Below, piece by piece: positions 1 to 8,743 of a stretch of 64,000 nucleotides of DNA. Under the pieces are notes generated by a model that worked only from the letters and a program-made list of their open reading frames with translations, was not told the origin of the DNA and did not search any database. The stretch comes from Streptomyces ochraceiscleroticus (GTDB taxonomy: Bacteria > Actinomycetota > Actinomycetes > Streptomycetales > Streptomycetaceae). The position numbers were made by a program, and so were the translations under genes. The stretch covers positions 411,137-475,136 of the forward strand of contig NZ_JOAX01000005.1 in the NCBI RefSeq assembly GCF_000720485.1, in the 5' to 3' direction. How positions within the stretch are numbered: position 1 is the stretch's first letter; every line of letters starts with the position of its first letter.

Positions 1-153
1 CAGATCGGTCCCGGAGGGGAAGGCGTCCTCGGTGAAGCCGCGGGTGAGGTCGACGACCACGATCGCGGGGCGGCTGCCGCGGCGCACGGGCGCGCCGAAG
101 CCGGCCCGGTCGTACGTGGCGTCGGTGGCCGTTCCGTACTGGCTCGTGCTCAT
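1..153 (-). CDS. Isochorismatase-family cysteine hydrolase, N-terminal part (maleamate amidase-like)
   Basis: Only the first 51 codons lie in the window; the gene continues past base 1. The ATG overlaps the stop of the SRPBCC gene (ATGA), so it is the distal part of the same operon. The start is followed by RPAIVVVDLTRGF, the beta-strand carrying the conserved catalytic Asp at the beginning of isochorismatase-like amidohydrolases. In the known nicotinate pathway the last step, maleamate to maleate, is done by a member of this family (NicF), and the neighbours NicC/NicX make that role likely. The active-site Cys and Lys are outside the window, so N-carbamoylsarcosine amidase or another amidase cannot be excluded. 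Confidence 0.75.
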   Translation of the reverse strand, partial: MSTSQYGTATDATYDRAGFGAPVRRGSRPAIVVVDLTRGFTEDAFPSGTDL

Positions 154-812
154 GCCCGCCGCACCGCCTTCAGCTCGCGCCGCAGCCCGGCCATCCGGCC
201 GAGCAGCCAGCCCTCGAACAATCCGAAGGCGAAGGCGGCGGCCACGGGGCCGTACTTGGCCAGGGCCGGTCCGCCGATCATCGAGAGGCCGTCGAGCTCG
301 GGGGCCGCCGGTGCCGCTGGCGCCGCCTGCGCCGGTGCAGCCTGCACACCCGCGACAGTCGGCACCCGCTCCTGATCCAGCAGGCTCCCCAGATTCTGCG
401 CGAACTGCTGCAGGATCCGGTCCGAGACCGCCCCGATCGCGCCCTTCCCGAACTGCGCGATCTTCCCGCGGATGACCAGGTCCGTGTCCAGCCGCAGCAG
501 CGCGCCCTCCGGCGCCTCCGCGACCACCAGCGTCACCTCGGCCTCGGCGTCGCCGCTGCCGTGCGTGTCGGCGCCGCGCGCCTGCACCCGCAGCCGCCGC
601 TCCCCGGCATCGGCCTCCAGGAACCGTACGGTCCCCGCGTACGCCGCCGTGACCGGGCCGACCCGGACCGTCACCCGGCCCTGCCAGGCGTCCCCGTCCT
701 GCCCGGTGAGCCTTCCGCCCGGCATACAGGAAGCGACCCGCTCGACGTCGTTGAGCAGCGCGAACACCTTGTCCGGTGGGGCCTTCACGGGAACCGTGTG
801 GGTGAGCTGCAT
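150..812 (-). CDS. CoxG-like SRPBCC protein with C-terminal membrane anchor
   Basis: The 220-residue product begins with a classic SRPBCC/CoxG domain (VPVKAPPDKVFALLNDVERVA, then a MPGG motif near residue 35) covering about residues 1-150. An Ala/Pro-rich linker (about 155-180) follows, then a hydrophobic stretch (GPVAAAFAFGLFEGWLLG) that could anchor it to the membrane. In CO dehydrogenase operons CoxG tethers the molybdo-flavoenzyme to the membrane; by analogy this protein may dock the neighbouring hydroxylase near the respiratory chain. Its ATG overlaps the stop of the 2Fe-2S gene by one base (TGATG). The role of the membrane segment is inference. Confidence 0.88.
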   Translation of the reverse strand: MQLTHTVPVKAPPDKVFALLNDVERVASCMPGGRLTGQDGDAWQGRVTVRVGPVTAAYAGTVRFLEADAGERRLRVQARGADTHGSGDAEAEVTLVVAEAPEGALLRLDTDLVIRGKIAQFGKGAIGAVSDRILQQFAQNLGSLLDQERVPTVAGVQAAPAQAAPAAPAAPELDGLSMIGGPALAKYGPVAAAFAFGLFEGWLLGRMAGLRRELKAVRRA

Positions 813-1312
813 CAGTTCTCCTTCCCGGCGCGCCGGCGGGCCGCCGCACAGTCGTCGATGGCCTCGACGATGGTCTGGTAGCCGGTGCACCGGCACAGGT
901 TGGCGGCGACCACCTCGCGGATCTCCTCCTTGCTCGCGTCCGGCCGCTCGGCGAGGAACCCCTCGGCGAGCATCAGGAACCCGGGTGTGCAGAAGCCGCA
1001 CTGCAGCCCGTGGTGTTCACTGAACGCCCGTTGCAGATCACTGAGTTCGCACTCGCCAGTGCCCTGTGAAAGGGACTCGACAGTACGGATCCGTGTCCCC
1101 TCCGCCTGTGCCGCGAACATCAGGCAGGCCCGTACGGGACGGTCGTCGACCAGCACCGTGCAGGCCCCGCAGATGCCGTGCTCGCAGCCGACGTGTGTGC
1201 CGGTCAGCCGCAGGTCGTGGCGGAGCACGTCGACGAGGGTGCGGCGGGACTCGGCGACTACCTCGTGCTCCTCACCGTTGACATCAAGAGTCATCAACTG
1301 CAGATCTGTCAT
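812..1312 (-). CDS. Molybdenum hydroxylase, small 2Fe-2S subunit
   Basis: 166 residues, the usual size for the small chain of xanthine dehydrogenase/CoxS-type enzymes. Two 2Fe-2S sites are visible: a plant-type ferredoxin set C43, C48, C51, C63 and the second set C105, C108, C140, C142 (CGFC and CRC motifs). It passes electrons from the Mo site to the FAD subunit. The start ATG overlaps the stop of the large subunit by four bases, and its own stop overlaps the CoxG-like gene, so it is translationally coupled on both sides. Confidence 0.96.
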   Translation of the reverse strand: MTDLQLMTLDVNGEEHEVVAESRRTLVDVLRHDLRLTGTHVGCEHGICGACTVLVDDRPVRACLMFAAQAEGTRIRTVESLSQGTGECELSDLQRAFSEHHGLQCGFCTPGFLMLAEGFLAERPDASKEEIREVVAANLCRCTGYQTIVEAIDDCAAARRRAGKEN

Positions 1313-3687
1313 CGGGTGTGCTCCAGGGTCCGCTGCCGCCGCAGTGCGTTGTGTACTGCCTCCGGCGTGATCGGGGTGTGGTCCAGCTCGACGCCGGTGG
1401 TGCGCAGGGCGTCGTTGACGGCGTTCAGTACGGCTGCCGGGGCGCCGATCGTGCCGCCCTCGCCGGCGCCCTTCGCGCCGGTCTCGGTGAACGCGCACGG
1501 CGTCTCCAGATGGTGGATCGCAACATCCGGGATCTCGTGCGCGGTGGGCACCTTGTAGTCCATGAAGCCGGTCGCGGACGGCTCGCCCTGCGCGTCGTAC
1601 GTCACCTGCTCGAACAGTGCGCCCGCGATGCCCTGCGCGATGCCGCCCCGGCACTGCCCCTCCACCACCTGCGGATTGATGGCCACGCCGCAGTCCTCGA
1701 CGCAGAGGTACCGCAGGATCTCCACCTGTCCGGTGCCTTCGTGCAGCTCCACCACGCAGGCGTGGGTGGCGTTGGAGAACGTGCCGTCGTTGAAGACGTC
1801 GAACGCGGCGGTGCCGGTCAGCCCCGGCGCGATGTCCTTCGGCAGCAGATGCGCCTTGAGGTACGCGATCTCGGCCAGTTGCTCGTACGAGAGGGAGACG
1901 GCAGGCTCGTCGCGGCGGCGTACGCACCCCTCGCCGCACTCCGTCTCCTCCGGTGCCACGCCCCAGCGGGCCGCGGCGATCCGGCGGAGCTTCTTCCCCA
2001 GCTCGGCGGCGGCCAGCCGCACGGCGCTGCCGCCGACCGTGATCGACCGGCTGGCGAAGGTGCCCCAGCCGTAGGTGATCCGGTCGGTGTCGCCCTGGTG
2101 CAGCTTCACCTTCGCGAGCGGCAGGCCCAGTTCGTCGGCGACGATCTGCGCCATGGTCGTCTCGTGGCTCTGGCCGTGGCTCATCGTGCCGGTGGTGACC
2201 GTGACCGCGCCGCTGGTGTCCATCCGGACCTCGGAGAGGTCGAAGCCGGGGACCACCTCCATCTTGCGCTGCGCGAAGGCGGTGGAGCCGTAGCCGGTGC
2301 GTTCGCTGAAGCAGGAGTAGCCGATGCCGAGGTGGCGCCCCTCCGCCGCGGCCGCCGCCTGCTTCTCGTACCAGCCCTCCTCCCGCACGGTCCGCTCGCA
2401 CAGGTCCAGCGCCTCGCGGTAGGAGCCCGGGTCGTAGGTGATGCCATTGACGCCCGTGTACGGGAAGTCGGTGATGACGTTGCGGCGGCGGATCTCGACG
2501 GGGTCCAGGCCCAGTTCGCGTGCGGCCCGCTCGAAGAGCCGCTCGACGACCATGACGTACTGCGGGCGGCTGACGCCCCGGTACGGGGCGGTGGGCGCCT
2601 TGTTGGTGGTGATGGCCCGGCCGCGCACCCGGTAGGCGGGCACCTTGTACACGCCCGGCATCTCGGCCGACGCCATCAGCGGCTCGATGCCCGCGGTGAA
2701 GGGGTAGCAGGAGTACGCGCCCATGTCGCACACCACGTCGGCGTCCAGCCCGAGGATGCGGCCCTCGGCGTCGAACGCGGCCCGTACGTCGTAGTGCTGC
2801 TCGCGGGCGAGGAAGGAGGCGGTCAGCGCGTCCTTGCGGTCCTCGATCCACTTGACCGGGCGGCGCAGCCGGAGTGCTGCGGCAGCGGCAGCGATCTCTT
2901 CCCGGCCGACGACGCACTTCAGGCCGAAGCCACCGCCCATGTCCGGCACCCGCACCCGTACGGCCCGTTCGTCCAGGCCGAGGCAGCGCGCGGCGACCGT
3001 GCGCACCTGGTGCGGGACCTGCGTACAGGTCTCCAGTACGAGCTGCTCCTCGCGGTCGTCCCAGTGCGCCACCGTGCCGCGGGTCTCCAGCGGCAGCGCG
3101 TTCTGCCGCCCCGTGCGGGAGTCGACGTGCACCACGCACGGCGCGGCCGCGAAGACCGCGTCGATGCCCTCGGAGGCGAAGAGGGAGACGTCCACGAGGG
3201 TGTTGCGCGGCGCCGCGTCGTGCAGGAGCGGGGCGCCTTCAGCGAGCGCCTCGTCCTCGCAGGTCACGGGGGCGAGGGGCGCATAGCTCACCTTGGCCGC
3301 CTCCAGACCGTCCTCGGCGGCGTACGCGTCCCGCGCGACGACGATGGCGAGCGGCTCGCCGACGTACCGCACCCGGTCTCGGGCCAGGACCGGCATGGCC
3401 GTGGGCACGAATTCTGTGAGCGGGCGGTCCAGCCGGGCCGTGATGTCACCGAGGCCCAGGTCCGCGGCGGTGAACGCCGCGACCACGCCCGGCACTTGAC
3501 GCACAGCGCTCAGGTCGACGGCGGTGACCTCGGCGTGTGCGACGGTGCTGCGGACGAACTGCGCGTGCAGCATGCCCGGCAGCGCGATGTCGTCGACGAA
3601 CCGGCCGCGGCCGGTGAGCAGCCGCGGGTCCTCGCGGCGGGCGACCGACCGGCCGACCAGCCGGTCCTCCGTACTACGGGGTGTCAC
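1309..3687 (-). CDS. Molybdenum hydroxylase, large (molybdopterin-binding) subunit
   Basis: 792 residues starting at a GTG that overlaps the stop of the FAD subunit gene (GTGA). The N-terminal part (VGRSVARREDPRLLTGRGRF) is the standard opening of CoxL/XDH large chains. The MGGGFG loop and the final KGAGEGG motif (about residue 739, catalytic Glu) mark the molybdopterin site. The CO dehydrogenase active-site loop AYRCSFR is absent: the equivalent loop near residue 366 reads APYRGVSRPQ. It is therefore a hydroxylase and not form I CO dehydrogenase. With NicC- and NicX-like genes in the same operon, the most likely reaction is nicotinate to 6-hydroxynicotinate; the exact substrate is inferred. 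Confidence 0.93.
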   Translation of the reverse strand: MTPRSTEDRLVGRSVARREDPRLLTGRGRFVDDIALPGMLHAQFVRSTVAHAEVTAVDLSAVRQVPGVVAAFTAADLGLGDITARLDRPLTEFVPTAMPVLARDRVRYVGEPLAIVVARDAYAAEDGLEAAKVSYAPLAPVTCEDEALAEGAPLLHDAAPRNTLVDVSLFASEGIDAVFAAAPCVVHVDSRTGRQNALPLETRGTVAHWDDREEQLVLETCTQVPHQVRTVAARCLGLDERAVRVRVPDMGGGFGLKCVVGREEIAAAAAALRLRRPVKWIEDRKDALTASFLAREQHYDVRAAFDAEGRILGLDADVVCDMGAYSCYPFTAGIEPLMASAEMPGVYKVPAYRVRGRAITTNKAPTAPYRGVSRPQYVMVVERLFERAARELGLDPVEIRRRNVITDFPYTGVNGITYDPGSYREALDLCERTVREEGWYEKQAAAAAEGRHLGIGYSCFSERTGYGSTAFAQRKMEVVPGFDLSEVRMDTSGAVTVTTGTMSHGQSHETTMAQIVADELGLPLAKVKLHQGDTDRITYGWGTFASRSITVGGSAVRLAAAELGKKLRRIAAARWGVAPEETECGEGCVRRRDEPAVSLSYEQLAEIAYLKAHLLPKDIAPGLTGTAAFDVFNDGTFSNATHACVVELHEGTGQVEILRYLCVEDCGVAINPQVVEGQCRGGIAQGIAGALFEQVTYDAQGEPSATGFMDYKVPTAHEIPDVAIHHLETPCAFTETGAKGAGEGGTIGAPAAVLNAVNDALRTTGVELDHTPITPEAVHNALRRQRTLEHTR

Positions 3688-4532
3688 GGTGACATCGCCT
3701 CCTCGCAGGCGCGCCGGACAAGGGTGCGGATGAGGTGGCGGCGGTACTCCGGGCTGCCGTTGGCGTCGCCCGGCGGATCGCTCGCGTCGGCCGCGGCGGC
3801 CGCGCACTCGGCGAAGGTGCCCCCGCCCGCCAGCACGGCCTCCGCCTCGGGAACCCGTACCGTCGCCGGTGCCACGCCGCCCAGCGCCACCCGCCCGCCG
3901 CGTACCGAGCCGTCCTCGGCATCGAGGTCGATGGCGGCCGCCACGATCGCGAAGTCCCCGTGGCGCTCGGCGAATTCGGTGAGCGCGGCGTGCGGGGCGG
4001 GCCGCGGGAAGACGGCCTCGACGAGGAGTTCGCCGGGGTCCAGCGCGGTCGTGTAGTAGCCGAAGAAGAAGTCCTCGGCGCGGATCCGGCGGCGGCCGTG
4101 CGGCCCCTCGGCCACCAGCTCGGCACCGAGCGCGACGGCCAGCAGGCACCACTCGGCGGTGGCGTCGGCGTGCGCGAGGCTGCCGCCGACCGTGCCGCGG
4201 GTCCGGATCGGCAGATGGCCGATCCAGCGCATGGCCCGGCGCAGCACGCCGAACCCCGGCTCCAGGACGCCCGGCGGGGCGGTCTCCACCGTGTGGTGCG
4301 TGGTCAGCGCCCCGATGTGCAGACCGCCGTCGGCGTCCCTGTGCAGGTGGTCGAGGGCGCGCAGGCCGCCGATGTCGACCAGGTGGGCCGGGCGGGCCAG
4401 CCGGTAGTTCATCATCGCGACCAGGCTCTGGCCACCGGCGATGACCTTGGCGTCGGCTCCCAGCTCGGCCAGCAGCCGGGTGGCGTCCTCGGTACTGCGT
4501 GCCCGGTGGTAGCGGAAGGGGGCGGGTTTCAT
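3684..4532 (-). CDS. Molybdenum hydroxylase, medium FAD-binding subunit
   Basis: 282 residues, typical of separate CoxM-type FAD chains. The FAD motifs IAGGQSLVAMM (near residue 32) and TRGTVGGSLAHADATAEW (near residue 110) are clear. It accepts electrons from the 2Fe-2S chain and hands them to NAD, oxygen or a quinone. Pseudomonas NicAB lacks such a chain and uses cytochrome c domains, so this enzyme has a different electron route. Lies 27 nt downstream of the transporter gene. Confidence 0.95.
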   Translation of the reverse strand: MKPAPFRYHRARSTEDATRLLAELGADAKVIAGGQSLVAMMNYRLARPAHLVDIGGLRALDHLHRDADGGLHIGALTTHHTVETAPPGVLEPGFGVLRRAMRWIGHLPIRTRGTVGGSLAHADATAEWCLLAVALGAELVAEGPHGRRRIRAEDFFFGYYTTALDPGELLVEAVFPRPAPHAALTEFAERHGDFAIVAAAIDLDAEDGSVRGGRVALGGVAPATVRVPEAEAVLAGGGTFAECAAAAADASDPPGDANGSPEYRRHLIRTLVRRACEEAMSP

Positions 4533-4559
4533 GGTCCTCCTCTCAGCGAGACGGACGGG

Positions 4560-5936
4560 CTAGTTCGTCGGCTCCGGTACGGGTTGTTCCTCGAACGGGG
4601 CGTCCAGCGCCTGCCCCTTCGTCTCGGGCGCCGCGACCGCCATCCAGCCGACCGCGAGCAGTACCGCCAGGGCGAGTACGGCAAAGGTCAGCGGCAGTCC
4701 GAGCACCGGCCACAGCACCGAACCGAACAGCATCGGCGCGAATCCCGTGAGCACCCGGCTGACGGACGAGGCCCAGCCGAAGCCGCTCGCCCGCAGCCGC
4801 GTCGGGTACAGCTCGGCGACGTACGCGTACATCGCGGGGATGGTGAGCTGCATCAGGAAGCCGAAGGCGCCGATGGCCACGACGGAGCCGGTCGGCATCT
4901 TCAGCACCAGCGCGAAGACCACCAGCGCCAGGGACGCGACCGGCGCCGAGACGCCGATCAGCCACTTGCGGCCGACCAGGTCCACCAGCGCGGTGGAGAC
5001 CAGCACGCCCACGATGCCGACGCCGCTCATCAGCGTGGTGTTCATGAACGCCGCGGTGTCGCCGAGCCCTTCCTCCTTGAGGATCGACGGCAGCCAGCTC
5101 AGCGCCGCGTAGTACACGAGCATGACGGTCGCGAAGAGCAGCCAGGCGGCGGAGGTGATCCGCGGGCTGAACCGCCAGAGTCCGACGAGCTGTTCGACCG
5201 CGGCCCGCGGGCCCCGCGTCCGCTCCTCGGCCACCGGCGCGGGGATGACGTACGGCTCGGCGGGCGCGCCGGTGCGGGCCACCAGGTCGTCGATGACGGC
5301 CCGCGCCTCCGCCTCGCGGCCCTTCCGCGAGAGGTAGACCGGCGACTCGGGTACGCCGCGGCGCACCCAGAAGAGCAGCAGCGCCGGCAGGCTCATCGTG
5401 GCGAGCATCCACCGCCAGTTGCCGTCCAGCGGCAGCATCGCGGTCGACACCAGGCCGCACAGCGTCACGCCCACCGGCCACCACGCGTCCAGCGCGGTCA
5501 GCACCCGCCCGCGGTACTTCCGCGGTGAGAACTCACCCACCAGCGCGTAGTCCACGGGGATGCAGCCGCCGAGCCCGACGCCGGCCAGGAAGCGCAGCGC
5601 CAGGAAGACCGGGTAGGCCGGGGCGAGCGCGCCGAGCACCGAGAACACCGCGAAGATCAGCAGGGTGACGCTGAACGCCTTCTTGCGGCCGATGCGGTCG
5701 GCGACCGCGCCCCAGGCCACCGCGCCGACGGCCATGCCGACGAGGTTGGCGGTGGCCACCAGGCCGCGGGCGCCGAGCGAGAGGTCGAAGTGCGCGCCGA
5801 CCAGCGGCATCAGGAAGCCGTTGAGCGCGATGTCGTACGCGTCGAAGAGGTAGCCGAGGCCGCCGATGAGGAAGATCCGGCCCTGTACCCCCCATCTCCA
5901 GGGGAGGTCCTGGACGATCTGATCGCCTGTCTTCAT
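4560..5936 (-). CDS. MFS transporter, probable aromatic-acid/nicotinate importer
   Basis: 458 residues with 12 predicted transmembrane segments. Signature loops are GAVADRIGRKKAF between TM2 and TM3 and the GEFSPRKYRGR motif after TM4, as in the AAHS/sugar-porter-like MFS group that imports aromatic acids. A long cytoplasmic loop (about residues 200-250) separates the halves. It sits inside the operon, 28 nt after the flavin hydroxylase gene, so its cargo is probably the ring compound degraded here, comparable to NicT of pseudomonads. Substrate is inferred from context only. Confidence 0.88.
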   Translation of the reverse strand: MKTGDQIVQDLPWRWGVQGRIFLIGGLGYLFDAYDIALNGFLMPLVGAHFDLSLGARGLVATANLVGMAVGAVAWGAVADRIGRKKAFSVTLLIFAVFSVLGALAPAYPVFLALRFLAGVGLGGCIPVDYALVGEFSPRKYRGRVLTALDAWWPVGVTLCGLVSTAMLPLDGNWRWMLATMSLPALLLFWVRRGVPESPVYLSRKGREAEARAVIDDLVARTGAPAEPYVIPAPVAEERTRGPRAAVEQLVGLWRFSPRITSAAWLLFATVMLVYYAALSWLPSILKEEGLGDTAAFMNTTLMSGVGIVGVLVSTALVDLVGRKWLIGVSAPVASLALVVFALVLKMPTGSVVAIGAFGFLMQLTIPAMYAYVAELYPTRLRASGFGWASSVSRVLTGFAPMLFGSVLWPVLGLPLTFAVLALAVLLAVGWMAVAAPETKGQALDAPFEEQPVPEPTN

Positions 5937-5964
5937 GGTCGCTCCAAGGGACAGCCGGGTCGGG

Positions 5965-7233
5965 TCAGCGGGCGAACTGGTAGGAGAAGGCGACGGCGTC
6001 GGGGTCGTGGAGCGGGGTGCCGCCCCACAGCCACTCGTAGGACAGGTCGGACTCGCCCTCGAAGCGCCGGAGCTTCTCGTCCCGGGCGCGCTGCTCCGGC
6101 CCGTCGGGGAAGTGGTAGAAGGTCTTGTTCTGCAGCGAGGCGTCCTGCACCATCCCGGCGTGCTTGGCCCGCCGGCCGACGTAGCGGCGCAGCGCCGCCT
6201 CGATGTCGCCGGTGTTCACCCCGCCCAGCTCCTCCGCCAGCACCGCCGCGTCCTCCATCGCCTGCGAGGCGCCCTGCGCCTGGTACGGAAGCATGGCGTG
6301 GCAGGCGTCGCCCAGCAGCGCGACACGGCCGTCCATCCAGACCGGGTCCCGCCGCCGGTGGTACAGCGCGAAGCAGCTCACGTCCTCCTTGGCCTTGGAG
6401 AGCATCGCGGGCACCCGGTCGTCCCAGCCGGGGAACGCGTCCACGAGATCCTGCGTGGTCGCGGCGACGGTCCACTTCTCCGCGACCTCGTCCGTGCAGG
6501 GCACGCACGCGACGATGTTGAGGAACTCCCCGCGCCGGATCATGTAATGGACCAGATGCCGGTCCGGGCCGTACCAGATGGTGCTCTGGTACCGGTCGAC
6601 CAGCCAGCGGGTGGCGGGGTCGGCCGCGATCAGGTCGCCGGGGATCAGCGCCCGGAACGCCATCTCGCCGGAGAACTCCAGCGTGTCCGCCGCGCCCATC
6701 AGATCGCGCACCCGGCTGCGGATGCCATCGGCGCCGATCAGCACGTCCCCGGCGTACCGGCGGCCGTCGTCGGTGACGGCCACCGGGCGCGCGGGGTCGG
6801 ACCGGTCCAGCTCCGCGACCCGGCTGGAGGTGTGGACCTCCACGGCCGGACCGGGGCCCGCCGGGTCGAGGCAGGCTTCCATAAGCACGCGGTGCAGGTC
6901 GGCCCGGTGGTAGTGCCAGTACGGGGCGTTGTACCGGTCCTTGCAGTGCTGCCCGAGCGAGGTGAGGCCGATGACGCTGCCGTCCTGCCAGCGCCGCCTG
7001 ACCTGGTCCAGCGGCTCGGTGTGGATGGCCTCCAACTGCCGGCGCAGGCCGAGCCCGAGGAGGATCCGGCTGGCGTTGGGCGCGGTCTGGATGCCCGCGC
7101 CGACCTCGCCGAGCTGCGGCGCCTGCTCAAGGACGGTGACCCGCAGGCCCTGATGGCGCAGGGCCAGGGCGGCGGTCATGCCGCCCAGACCGCCGCCGAC
7201 GACGGTGACTTCGTAGGACTGACTGGGCACCAC
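5965..7233 (-). CDS. nicC: FAD-dependent aromatic hydroxylase, 6-hydroxynicotinate 3-monooxygenase-like
   Basis: 422 residues of the group A flavoprotein monooxygenase family. Visible are the Rossmann GGGLGG motif near residue 13, the GADGIRSRVR (DG) motif near residue 168 and the GDACHAMLPYQAQG (GD) motif near residue 300. In the known pathway NicC decarboxylates and hydroxylates 6-hydroxynicotinate to 2,5-dihydroxypyridine, the substrate of the NicX-like enzyme encoded 51 nt upstream. Salicylate hydroxylases share these motifs, so the assignment rests mainly on the nicX neighbour and the Mo hydroxylase. Confidence 0.82.
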   Translation of the reverse strand: MVPSQSYEVTVVGGGLGGMTAALALRHQGLRVTVLEQAPQLGEVGAGIQTAPNASRILLGLGLRRQLEAIHTEPLDQVRRRWQDGSVIGLTSLGQHCKDRYNAPYWHYHRADLHRVLMEACLDPAGPGPAVEVHTSSRVAELDRSDPARPVAVTDDGRRYAGDVLIGADGIRSRVRDLMGAADTLEFSGEMAFRALIPGDLIAADPATRWLVDRYQSTIWYGPDRHLVHYMIRRGEFLNIVACVPCTDEVAEKWTVAATTQDLVDAFPGWDDRVPAMLSKAKEDVSCFALYHRRRDPVWMDGRVALLGDACHAMLPYQAQGASQAMEDAAVLAEELGGVNTGDIEAALRRYVGRRAKHAGMVQDASLQNKTFYHFPDGPEQRARDEKLRRFEGESDLSYEWLWGGTPLHDPDAVAFSYQFAR

Positions 7234-7284
7234 TTCTCCTCCAAGGCGATCAAGGCGAGTCGGGGGTACGCGGACTCGGGCCCG

Positions 7285-8319
7285 TCAGCCGTCGTCGGTG
7301 AGCCTGCCGTCGACCACGACATCGGTACCGTCGACGGACACGGTGCAGCCGCGCATGGCGATGTCGAGGTGGGCATAGGACTCGCGGCCCAGCACCGGGT
7401 GCGGTCCGGTGGACCACAGGAAATTGCCGGCGAAGGCGCGGGCGTCCATGCCCATCAGCTCGTCCTTGCCGTACATCGCGGTGGCGAACCAGTCCGCCGT
7501 ACGCATCAGACCCCACCCCATGTGGGAGAGGCTGCGCCCCCACTTGTCGTCCGCGTCCTCGAAGAAGGTGTCCAGCAGCTTCGCCTCGGCGCCCCCGCTC
7601 ACCTTCTCGATGTGTCCCGCGGCGATCTCCAGCGTGACCGGCTCCCGTACGTACTCCTTGAACGGCAGCAGGATGTCTCCCTCGCCGAGCACGATCCGCC
7701 CGTCGGAGATCTCCGGCCAGCACAGCACCATCGTGCTGGGCCAGTGGTCCCAGCGCCCCGGATCGTCAGCGAAGCCGCACTGGAACTCCGGCTTCGAGCC
7801 GCTGAGCTGCACGGTCAGGTCGGTGCCCGCGGCGGAGCCGACCCGCATGACGGACGACCGCTTCAGCAGCTCGACGCCTTCCAGTACGGCGTCCTTGTCC
7901 GCCTCCTCGGGGAGGTTCCGTACGAGGACGTCGGGGGCGTCGCAGACGAAGATGATGCGCGTGCCGGCCTTGAGGATCTCCTGCTGCACGGGCGCGTGGA
8001 TGAACCCCTCGCGGGTCAGGTCGACGACCAGATCGGCGGATTTCAGCAGGTCCTGGGCGGTGGTGTCGTTCAGTACGGAGGTGAGGCCCGGGCCCGCGCC
8101 GGTGTGCGTGCTGGGCATGGGGGCCGGGGTGCCGCCGGGCACGGTGGCGGCGATGACGTGGGCGCCGCACGCCTTGGCGGCGCCGAAGGCGGCCGCCACG
8201 TAGTCGCCGCGGCTGCCCGGCTCGGCGAGGACGACGACGTGCTCGTCGCTGCGGAGCTTGCACAGGCGCAGTTCGCGGGTGAAGGCGTCGAGCAGGTCGA
8301 CGGAGGAAAGATCGAACAC
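7285..8319 (-). CDS. nicX: 2,5-dihydroxypyridine 5,6-dioxygenase-like ring-cleavage enzyme
   Basis: 344 residues from a GTG preceded by GGAGG (spacing about 5). It has the M29 aminopeptidase-like fold of NicX. The metal ligands described for Pseudomonas NicX (His265, His318, Asp320) correspond closely to His266 (SHMGWG) and His317-Leu-Asp319 (YAHLD) here. NicX opens 2,5-dihydroxypyridine to N-formylmaleamate with O2 and Fe2+. It is the first gene of the leftward operon. A deformylase (NicD) for the next step is not in the window and may lie left of base 1. An aminopeptidase role is less likely because the operon contains the other ring-degrading enzymes. Confidence 0.85.
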   Translation of the reverse strand: MFDLSSVDLLDAFTRELRLCKLRSDEHVVVLAEPGSRGDYVAAAFGAAKACGAHVIAATVPGGTPAPMPSTHTGAGPGLTSVLNDTTAQDLLKSADLVVDLTREGFIHAPVQQEILKAGTRIIFVCDAPDVLVRNLPEEADKDAVLEGVELLKRSSVMRVGSAAGTDLTVQLSGSKPEFQCGFADDPGRWDHWPSTMVLCWPEISDGRIVLGEGDILLPFKEYVREPVTLEIAAGHIEKVSGGAEAKLLDTFFEDADDKWGRSLSHMGWGLMRTADWFATAMYGKDELMGMDARAFAGNFLWSTGPHPVLGRESYAHLDIAMRGCTVSVDGTDVVVDGRLTDDG

Positions 8320-8402
8320 GGGTCCTCCAAGGACGTACGGGGGAACGTACGGGACGTGGGCTCGCTCGGGAGCCCGTGGAGTGCGTCGTGCGGGGCGGGC
8401 AG

Positions 8403-8429
8403 ATGCCTGCGCAAGGCGTGCGCAGGCAT
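8403..8429. promoter_or_regulatory. Perfect inverted repeat, candidate operator of the nic-type operon
   Basis: ATGCCTGCGC and its exact complement GCGCAGGCAT flank a 7-base loop. The structure starts 84 bases upstream of the nicX GTG. It could be an operator or an RNA hairpin in the leader; there is no T-run on either side, which argues against a terminator. Confidence 0.6.
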
Positions 8430-8449
8430 GCGTGATGAGCCCGCCGAAC

Positions 8450-8471
8450 ATGCTCTGATCATGCTCTGATC
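8450..8471. repeat. Tandem 11-bp direct repeat upstream of nicX
   Basis: ATGCTCTGATC occurs twice head to tail with no spacer. An 11-bp period puts both copies on the same face of the helix, which fits cooperative binding of a regulator. It lies 131-152 bases upstream of the nicX start, behind the inverted repeat. Confidence 0.65.
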
Positions 8472-8681
8472 TGCGGTGACGCGCCGGTCGGCGCGTCCCG
8501 ATGGAGATAATCCGAACACGTACGATCTCGCCTTGGCAAGGGGTGCGGCGCGAGTTCACCCGGTTCTTCCGTGCCGGAACGACGACGGAAACACGCCGCA
8601 TCCGGAGGAGGGTGCGGCGTCCGGGTGGCTTCCCTTGACGGCATGGGTGGCGTATGCCCTGGCGGGGCGGGCGGCCGCGAA

Positions 8682-8699
8682 GTACGATAGGTCTCGTAC
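8682..8699. promoter_or_regulatory. Inverted repeat in front of the ArsR-type gene, candidate autoregulatory site
   Basis: GTACGA and TCGTAC are separated by six bases and end 44 bases before the regulator's ATG. A related sequence, CGTACGATCTCG, occurs at about 8519-8530 on the nicX side. Symmetric sites of this kind suit a dimeric winged-helix repressor; binding is inferred. Confidence 0.5.
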
Positions 8700-8743
8700 A
8701 TTCGTTCCGCCCGGCCCTCGTGCGCCGACCGACAGGAGCCGTC

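Larger units (their letters stand above)
8320..8743. promoter_or_regulatory. Divergent control region between nicX and the ArsR-type regulator
   Basis: 424 bases without a credible gene. It contains three separate repeat structures listed individually and probably the promoter of the leftward operon. Composition is less G/C-biased than the flanking genes around 8440-8530. Confidence 0.7.

Noticed and set aside
1318..4056. Long open frame of more than 900 codons on the + strand
   Set aside because: Exact antisense of the hydroxylase genes; its protein has no family features and arises from high-GC codon bias.
1309..4152. CO dehydrogenase (cox) operon
   Set aside because: The large subunit lacks the AYRCSFR active-site loop of CO dehydrogenase, and the operon contains ring-degrading NicC/NicX-like enzymes.
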